DNA of 9,371 nt from an uncultured Collinsella sp. (lineage in GTDB: Bacteria; Actinomycetota; Coriobacteriia; Coriobacteriales; Coriobacteriaceae), in NCBI GenBank assembly GCA_900548565.1, contig URKV01000069.1, forward strand, positions 1 through 9,371. The letters are read 5' to 3'. Positions 5,387-9,371 of the stretch are shown piece after piece; position 1 is the stretch's first letter, and each line of letters starts with the position of its first letter. Under the pieces are notes generated by a model. It was not told where the DNA came from, did no database searches, and worked only from the letters and a program-made list of their open reading frames with translations. Both the position numbers and the translations under genes were made by a program.

Positions 5387-6745
5387 ATGGCAGCACCCGA
5401 GCAGCTGTTCAACGTTCGCGAGCGCAAGCGTTTTGAGCGCCATGACATTTGGGAGCGCATCGCCGAGAACGGCACGATTTCCGCCGCCGTCATGGTCTTC
5501 GCCGCTATCGCCGCCGTCATTTGCGCCAATTCCGATGCCTACGAGGCCATCCATCACTTTTTGGAGACCCCGCTGTATGTGGGTCTGGGCAACCTTACGG
5601 CCGGTCTCACCGTTGAACTATTCGTCAACGACTTCCTCATGGCGATTTTCTTTTTGCTGGTGGGCATTGAGCTTAAGTACGAGATGACGGTCGGCGAGCT
5701 CAAAAACCCGCGCCAGGCTATGCTTCCCATGCTGGCGGCCGTGGGCGGCGTCGTCGTTCCCGCCTGCATCTATCTGATCTTTAACCATGCCGGCGCGCAC
5801 AACGGCTGGGCCATTCCCATGGCAACCGATATTGCCTTTGCGCTGGGCGTGCTGTCGCTTTTGGGCAATCGCGTGCCCAACGGCGTGCGCGTGTTCTTCT
5901 CGACGCTTGCCATCGCCGACGACCTCATCTCCATCGCCGCCATCGCCATCTTCTACGGTCAGAGCCCCAATCCGTTTTGGTTGGGCGCCGCCGCGCTTGT
6001 GACCTGCGCGCTCGTGTGGCTCAACAAGACGCAGCATTACCGCCTTGCCCCGTATTCGGTACTGGGTCTGCTGTTGTGGTTCTGCATGTTCAAGAGTGGC
6101 GTACACGCTACGCTTGCTGGCGTCATCCTGGCCTTCACCATTCCGGCCAAGTGCGGCGTTAAGCTCGATAGCCTCACCGATTGGCTGGGCGAGTGCCTGC
6201 CGCTGCTCGATGACCGCTACGATGACGAGGCACACATCCTGGGCCAGCATGACTTTACCGTCTCGACTACCAAGGTCGAGCGCGTCATGCACCGCGTGAC
6301 CCCGCCACTCATTCGCATGGAGCGTCTGATCTCCACGCCGGTCAACTTTGTGATCCTGCCGATCTTTGCGTTCGTCAACGCACAGGTTCGCCTAGTGGGC
6401 GTGGACATGAGCACGCTGCTCACCGACCCGGTGACGCTCGGCGTGTACTTTGGCATGCTGCTGGGTAAGCCGATCGGTATCTTTGGCATGACGTTTGCCC
6501 TGGTTAAGCTTAGGGCCTGCGAGCTGCCGCGCAACGTTAACTGGCACATGATTGCCGGTGTGGGCATTCTGGGCGGTATCGGCTTTACGATGTCGGTCCT
6601 CATCAGCGGCCTTGCCTTCCCGACGGCCCAGTTTGAGGTTCTGGCCGCCAAGGCCGCTATTCTCGCCGGCTCTGTCACCGCGGCCGTACTTGGCATGATC
6701 TACATGAGTGTGATCTGCAAGCACCCGGCGCCCAAGGACGAGTAA
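5387..6745 (+). CDS. nhaA: Na+/H+ antiporter NhaA
   Basis: Electrogenic inner-membrane antiporter exporting Na+ (or Li+) for H+, used in pH and sodium homeostasis. The 452 residues contain about 12 hydrophobic segments. Family signatures: FFLLVGIELKYE (88-99), ATDIAFALG (146-154) with Asp148, and LAIADDL (174-180) with the ion-binding pair Asp178/Asp179 (Asp163/164 in E. coli). FKSGVHATLAGV (235-246), LPIFAFVNA (324-332) and Lys361 in LLGKPIGI (E. coli Lys300) follow. All catalytic residues are present. It is longer than E. coli NhaA (388), partly through an N-terminal tail of about 20 residues and a charged loop at about 255-315. FAFVNAQV differs from the usual FAFANAGV. The ATG at 5387 has GAAAGGAG 6 bases upstream. 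Expression is probably controlled by the leader hairpin. Confidence 0.96.
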   Translation: MAAPEQLFNVRERKRFERHDIWERIAENGTISAAVMVFAAIAAVICANSDAYEAIHHFLETPLYVGLGNLTAGLTVELFVNDFLMAIFFLLVGIELKYEMTVGELKNPRQAMLPMLAAVGGVVVPACIYLIFNHAGAHNGWAIPMATDIAFALGVLSLLGNRVPNGVRVFFSTLAIADDLISIAAIAIFYGQSPNPFWLGAAALVTCALVWLNKTQHYRLAPYSVLGLLLWFCMFKSGVHATLAGVILAFTIPAKCGVKLDSLTDWLGECLPLLDDRYDDEAHILGQHDFTVSTTKVERVMHRVTPPLIRMERLISTPVNFVILPIFAFVNAQVRLVGVDMSTLLTDPVTLGVYFGMLLGKPIGIFGMTFALVKLRACELPRNVNWHMIAGVGILGGIGFTMSVLISGLAFPTAQFEVLAAKAAILAGSVTAAVLGMIYMSVICKHPAPKDE

Positions 6746-6762
6746 GAGCACATACAAGTTTG

Positions 6763-6800
6763 AAAACGCCGCCTGTGAACACCATCACAGGCGGCGTTTT
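6763..6800. terminator. Bidirectional rho-independent terminator between nhaA and the small minus-strand gene
   Basis: A perfect 16-base stem (6763-6778 with 6785-6800, loop ACACCA) starts with AAAA and ends with TTTT, so each strand has a T-run at the stem foot. It lies 18 bases after the nhaA stop and 31 bases past the stop of the convergent small gene. Confidence 0.93.
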
Positions 6801-6831
6801 AGTCATTCGGGACGTTCTTAAATGACTAGGT

Positions 6832-7086
6832 TTATTCCACGGTGCCGTAGACGGCGCCCCAGCCGTGGGCGGCAAGGGCCGAGTTGAGCTGGTCGCAAAG
6901 CGATTGGCGGTCGTAGTAGCCGGGCGGTAGCAGGTTGACGATTTCCATGAGATCGGGCACCAGGTCCAAGATTTCGGCCTGTACGATCAGATCCAGGCGG
7001 TCGATGGCGTGGCGGTCGTAAAACAGCCCGTCGACCAGGCGCTGCAGGTCGCCGAATTCCTCGGCCTGGAACGATCCGTACTCCAT
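6832..7086 (-). CDS. Small acidic protein of unknown function
   Basis: An 84-residue protein that I do not recognise as a named family. It is acidic (15 Asp/Glu against 4 Arg and no Lys), has no membrane segment and no signal peptide. The N-terminal half looks helical (QRLVDGLFYDRHAIDRLDLI, residues 15-34). The C-terminal half has a distinctive pattern: NLLPPGYYDRQSLCDQL (51-67), then AAHGWGAVYGTVE at the end (72-84), which looks constrained. The start at 7086 is chosen because AAGGAGG stands 4 bases upstream; an extension to 7137 lacks a good ribosome site. It is transcribed alone, convergent with nhaA and divergent from the aminotransferase, ending in the shared terminator. The strong ribosome site, own terminator and motif-like C-terminus support a real gene. 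Confidence 0.8.
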   Translation of the reverse strand: MEYGSFQAEEFGDLQRLVDGLFYDRHAIDRLDLIVQAEILDLVPDLMEIVNLLPPGYYDRQSLCDQLNSALAAHGWGAVYGTVE

Positions 7087-7188
7087 AGTGCCTCCTTGGG
7101 CGCTCCACGCCGGCATGCGCGGCGATTCGTAATTCATTGCGATGAACTTAATCTATCACGGCTTCATAACGTTGCGACGGTGGCGGTC

Positions 7189-7194
7189 TATACT
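7189..7194 (+). promoter_or_regulatory. Candidate -10 box for the aminotransferase gene
   Basis: TATACT lies 41 bases before the aminotransferase start, in the 149-base divergent gap. The expected -35 position holds ATAACG, a poor match. An inverted pair GTTGC (7171-7175) and GCAAC (7204-7208) flanks the box. Confidence 0.45.
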
Positions 7195-7235
7195 TAGAAG
7201 AATTGCAACGTACCGCTTCGTGAAAGGTCGCACCC

Positions 7236-8540
7236 ATGCAGACGATCTACCAGAAGATGGAAACCACCGAACTCGATGCCGCCATCGAGGCGCTCAAGGC
7301 CGAGGTCGCCGAGGTCAAGGCCAAGGGCCTGGCGCTCGACATGGCCCGCGGCAAGCCGTCGCCCTCCCAGGTGGACATCTCTCGACCCATGCTCGATATC
7401 CTCAATGCCGATGCCGATCTGCACGACGGCAACGTCGACTGTTCCAATTACGGCTGCTTTGAGGGTATTCCTTCGGCACGCAAGTTGGCAGGGGAGTTCC
7501 TGGGCTGCCCCGCCGAGCAGACGCTCGTGCTGGGTTCGTCGAGCCTTTTGATCGAGCACGATATCGCCGGCATGTTCTGGCGCTGTGACTCGTGCGGCAG
7601 CGAGCCCTGGGACGCCTACGAGGCCGCGCACGACGGCAAGAAGGTCAAGTTCCTGTGCCCCGTTCCCGGCTACGATCGCCACTTTGGCATCACCGCCGAC
7701 TTGGGCATCGAGAACGTCCCCGTTGCGATGACCGACAACGGCCCCGACATGGACGAGATCGAGCGCCTCGTTGCCGCTGACGACTCCATTAAGGGTATCT
7801 GGTGCGTGCCCAAGTATTCCAACCCCACGGGCATCACCTTTAGCGAGGACACTGTGCGCCGTCTGGTCGAGATGCCCACGGCCGCGCCCGATTTCCGCAT
7901 CTTCTGGGACAACGCCTACTGCGTGCACGACCTGTACGACGAGACCGACGAGCTCGCCAATATCTTCGACCTCGCTCGCGCGGCGGGCACCGAGGATCGC
8001 GTGGTGGCCTTCGCCTCGACGTCCAAGATCACCTTCCCGGGCGCCGGCATCGGCTTTATCGGTGCGAGCCCCGCGGTCATCGCCGAGTTCTCAAAGCGCC
8101 TGAAGGCCGGCCTCATCAGCGCCGACAAGCTCAACCAGCTGCGTCACGTGCGCTTCCTTCCCACCATCGAGGCGGTCAAGGAGCACATGAAAAAGCATGC
8201 CGAGTTCTTGCGCCCGCGCTTTGAGGCCGTTGAGCGCAAGCTCACCGAGGGCTTGGGCGACACGGGCTGTGCTACCTGGACGCACCCCCGCGGCGGCTAC
8301 TTTGTAAGCTTCGATGGTCCCGAGGGCTCGGCCCAAAAGGTCGCTGCGCTTTGTGCTGACCTGGGCGTCAAGCTCACGCCGGCTGGTGCTACCTGGCCTT
8401 ATGGCAAGGATCCGCGCGACACCAACATCCGCATCGCGCCGAGCTATCCCACGGTCGAGGACCTGGAGGCCGCGCTCGATGTTCTGGTGCTGGCTGTGAA
8501 GCTGGTCGCTGCCGAGCTTGCTCGTGCCGAGCGCGCCTAA
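7236..8540 (+). CDS. PLP-dependent aminotransferase, MocR-like/subgroup Ic aspartate aminotransferase type
   Basis: A 434-residue fold-type I PLP enzyme of the family typified by actinobacterial class Ic aspartate aminotransferases. It probably moves amino groups between aspartate, or a related amino acid, and 2-oxoglutarate in the cytoplasm. Seen: LALDMARGKPSP (32-43), NYGCFEG (71-77), VPGYDRHF (143-150), CVPKYSNPTG (190-199) with Asn196, and IFWDNAYCVHDL (222-233) with Asp225 and Tyr228. The PLP lysine is Lys264 in STSKITFPGAG; QLRHVRFLP, PRGGYFVSF and the carboxylate-binding Arg399 in NIRIAPS follow. The set is complete, so it should be active. The start at 7236 has GAAAGG 9 bases upstream. 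True substrate range is not readable from sequence. The STAS gene follows after 66 bases without a clear terminator, so readthrough is possible. Confidence 0.92.
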   Translation: MQTIYQKMETTELDAAIEALKAEVAEVKAKGLALDMARGKPSPSQVDISRPMLDILNADADLHDGNVDCSNYGCFEGIPSARKLAGEFLGCPAEQTLVLGSSSLLIEHDIAGMFWRCDSCGSEPWDAYEAAHDGKKVKFLCPVPGYDRHFGITADLGIENVPVAMTDNGPDMDEIERLVAADDSIKGIWCVPKYSNPTGITFSEDTVRRLVEMPTAAPDFRIFWDNAYCVHDLYDETDELANIFDLARAAGTEDRVVAFASTSKITFPGAGIGFIGASPAVIAEFSKRLKAGLISADKLNQLRHVRFLPTIEAVKEHMKKHAEFLRPRFEAVERKLTEGLGDTGCATWTHPRGGYFVSFDGPEGSAQKVAALCADLGVKLTPAGATWPYGKDPRDTNIRIAPSYPTVEDLEAALDVLVLAVKLVAAELARAERA

Positions 8541-8606
8541 CGCGTAGGACCCCGCAAGTCCGCGCCCAGTACTATCCGCACTTTCGATACGTAAAGGAGC
8601 GTATAC

Positions 8607-8921
8607 ATGGATTTGGGTATTTCCACTAACCCCACGCCGGAGCTCTACACCATCAAGGTGGCCGGCGAGATTGATATCTCTAACGCCGATAGCCTGCGTA
8701 ATGCCATCGACTTGGCACTCGAGCAGCCCACCGAGGCCGTTGAGCTCGACTTTGCCCAGGTGAGCTATATCGACTCGACGGGCATTGGCGTGCTTGTGGG
8801 CGCCGCTCATCATGCAGCCGATCACGGTAAGCGTTTTGGCTGCGTCAATGTGCAGCCCCAGGTGATGCGCGTGGTTCAGCTGCTGGGCGTCGACCAGGAG
8901 ATTTCGATCACGGCGGCATAA
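8607..8921 (+). CDS. STAS-domain anti-sigma factor antagonist
   Basis: A 104-residue single-domain STAS protein of the SpoIIAA/RsbV type. Such proteins bind an anti-sigma kinase when unphosphorylated and so free a sigma factor. Seen: the beta strand IKVAGEIDISNA (16-27), the central VELDFAQVSYIDSTGIGVLV (45-64) with the phosphorylatable Ser57 in the DSTGIG signature, and the C-terminal VMRVVQLLGVDQEISI. Length is typical and no other domain is fused. Shine-Dalgarno AAGGAG lies 7 bases before the ATG at 8607. No partner kinase (RsbW/SpoIIAB-like) or sigma factor is in this window, so its circuit is unknown. A role in a phosphatase-controlled general stress or envelope circuit is inference. Confidence 0.92.
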   Translation: MDLGISTNPTPELYTIKVAGEIDISNADSLRNAIDLALEQPTEAVELDFAQVSYIDSTGIGVLVGAAHHAADHGKRFGCVNVQPQVMRVVQLLGVDQEISITAA

Positions 8922-8965
8922 TCTTTGCCCCCAAAAGGGCGTGCCGTTTGGCATATGTTTGTGAT

Positions 8966-8999
8966 GCGCTCGGACGTTTTGGCGTCCGGGCGCTATACT
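8966..8999 (+). promoter_or_regulatory. Inverted repeat abutting a TATACT -10 box upstream of the tat gene
   Basis: Bases 8966-8976 pair with 8983-8993 (11 pairs, one T-G wobble, loop TTTTGG), and TATACT follows immediately at 8994-8999. The repeat fills the spacer and -35 zone of the presumed promoter. No T-run follows, so it does not look like a terminator for the STAS gene. A repressor or activator site overlapping the promoter is the likeliest reading. Confidence 0.5.
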
Positions 9000-9042
9000 T
9001 GACCGAATGAATAGACGAGTTCCGGCCGAATGGCGCGGTGCG

Positions 9043-9062
9043 GGCTCGACTCACATCGAGCC
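9043..9062 (+). promoter_or_regulatory. Hairpin directly before the tat ribosome binding site
   Basis: GGCTCGA (9043-9049) pairs perfectly with TCGAGCC (9056-9062) around a six-base loop. It ends two bases before the GGAGG at 9065-9069. It lies in a leader of about 70 bases and may shape translation initiation, but could be chance. Confidence 0.4.
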
Positions 9063-9074
9063 TTGGAGGTATGT

Positions 9075-9371
9075 GTGTTTGGTATTGGAGAGGGTGAGCT
9101 CGCGATCATCGTGGTCTTTGGCTTTTTGCTGTTTGGCCCGGACAAGCTCCCACAGATGGGCCGCACGATCGGCCGTGCCATCCGTCAGTTCCGCGAGACG
9201 CAGGAAAAGATGACGGCCGTTGTTCAGTCCGAGATTATCGATCCGGTGAGTGAGGCCGCTTCGGCTCCGGTCAAGCCCAAGAAGGCTGCCGTCGATGACG
9301 ATTCCGATGCGGACGAGGATGCCGCCGAGGCGGCAGCGCCCGCCAAGAAGGAGACCTTTGCCGAGCGCCGT
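9075..9371 (+). CDS. tatA: TatA/TatB-family twin-arginine translocase subunit, 5' part
   Basis: Component of the Tat pathway, which exports folded proteins across the cytoplasmic membrane. 99 residues are present with no stop before the window edge. Seen: a short N-terminal membrane helix (GELAIIVVFGFLLFG, residues 7-21), the hinge FGP (20-22), an amphipathic helix KLPQMGRTIGRAIRQFRETQ (24-43), then a long acidic Asp/Glu/Ala-rich tail with KK pairs. Phe20-Gly21 is the TatA hallmark, but Glu8 in the membrane helix, Gly21-Pro22 and VQSEI near 51-55 recall TatB. The subtype is therefore open, and a dual TatA/B role is possible. The start is GTG at 9075 with GGAGG 5 bases upstream. An ATG at 9071 is out of frame and reads only 8 codons. 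A tatC gene may lie beyond the edge. Confidence 0.9.
   Translation, partial: MFGIGEGELAIIVVFGFLLFGPDKLPQMGRTIGRAIRQFRETQEKMTAVVQSEIIDPVSEAASAPVKPKKAAVDDDSDADEDAAEAAAPAKKETFAERR

Noticed and set aside
4160..5557. 465-codon minus-strand frame across ppaC and the start of nhaA
   Set aside because: It runs through the ppaC terminator and the nhaA leader and is low-complexity; an antisense artefact of codon bias.
8922..8945. GCCC/GGGC stem after the STAS gene as a terminator
   Set aside because: The stem has only about four pairs and no T-run follows.
9007..9213. 68-codon frame starting before the tat gene
   Set aside because: It overlaps the tat coding sequence in another frame, is Ser/Arg-rich without motifs, and lacks a good ribosome site.
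1..9371. Defence system, CRISPR array, prophage, integron, tRNA or rRNA
   Set aside because: No repeat-spacer periodicity, nuclease or transposase motifs, or tRNA/rRNA signatures were seen on either strand; the genes are ordinary metabolism, transport and regulation.

Overview
The window looks like a contig end from a high-GC gut actinobacterium of the class Coriobacteriia, most likely Collinsella. This is an inference from base composition, the gene families and the style of the proteins; no marker gene is present to prove it. Bases 1-50 are not genomic. They are an Illumina Nextera i7 adapter ending in the Tn5 mosaic end, so the real sequence starts at 51.

Layout. At the left is the 3' end of a PcrA/UvrD-type helicase gene (+). 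A large perfect-armed palindrome and a rho-independent terminator separate it from a convergent pair on the minus strand: a GntR/UTRA regulator followed by mannose-6-phosphate isomerase (manA), read leftward. An AT-rich divergent intergenic region of about 340 bases then separates the regulator from a ROK-family sugar kinase (+, probably glucokinase). Next come a family II manganese-dependent pyrophosphatase (ppaC) with its own terminator, and a Na+/H+ antiporter (nhaA) preceded by a leader that contains a second terminator-like hairpin. A bidirectional terminator follows nhaA. Beyond it are a small conserved-looking unknown gene (-), a divergent MocR-like/subgroup Ic aminotransferase (+), a lone STAS-domain anti-sigma factor antagonist (+), and the start of a TatA/TatB-family gene that runs off the right edge.

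How the genes work together. ManA, the GntR/UTRA regulator and the ROK kinase form a plausible sugar-phosphate module (hexose phosphorylation, mannose-6-P/fructose-6-P interconversion, effector-sensing control). PpaC (pyrophosphate removal), NhaA (pH and sodium homeostasis), the aminotransferase, the STAS protein and Tat are housekeeping or stress functions with separate transcription units. I see no prophage, transposase, CRISPR array, tRNA/rRNA or defence system.

The most interesting non-coding signals are the nhaA leader, whose intrinsic terminator lies only 33 bases before the start codon and so implies transcription attenuation; the 130-base palindrome after pcrA; hairpin/operator-like repeats before the ROK kinase and before the tat gene; and a small palindromic repeat after the ROK kinase.
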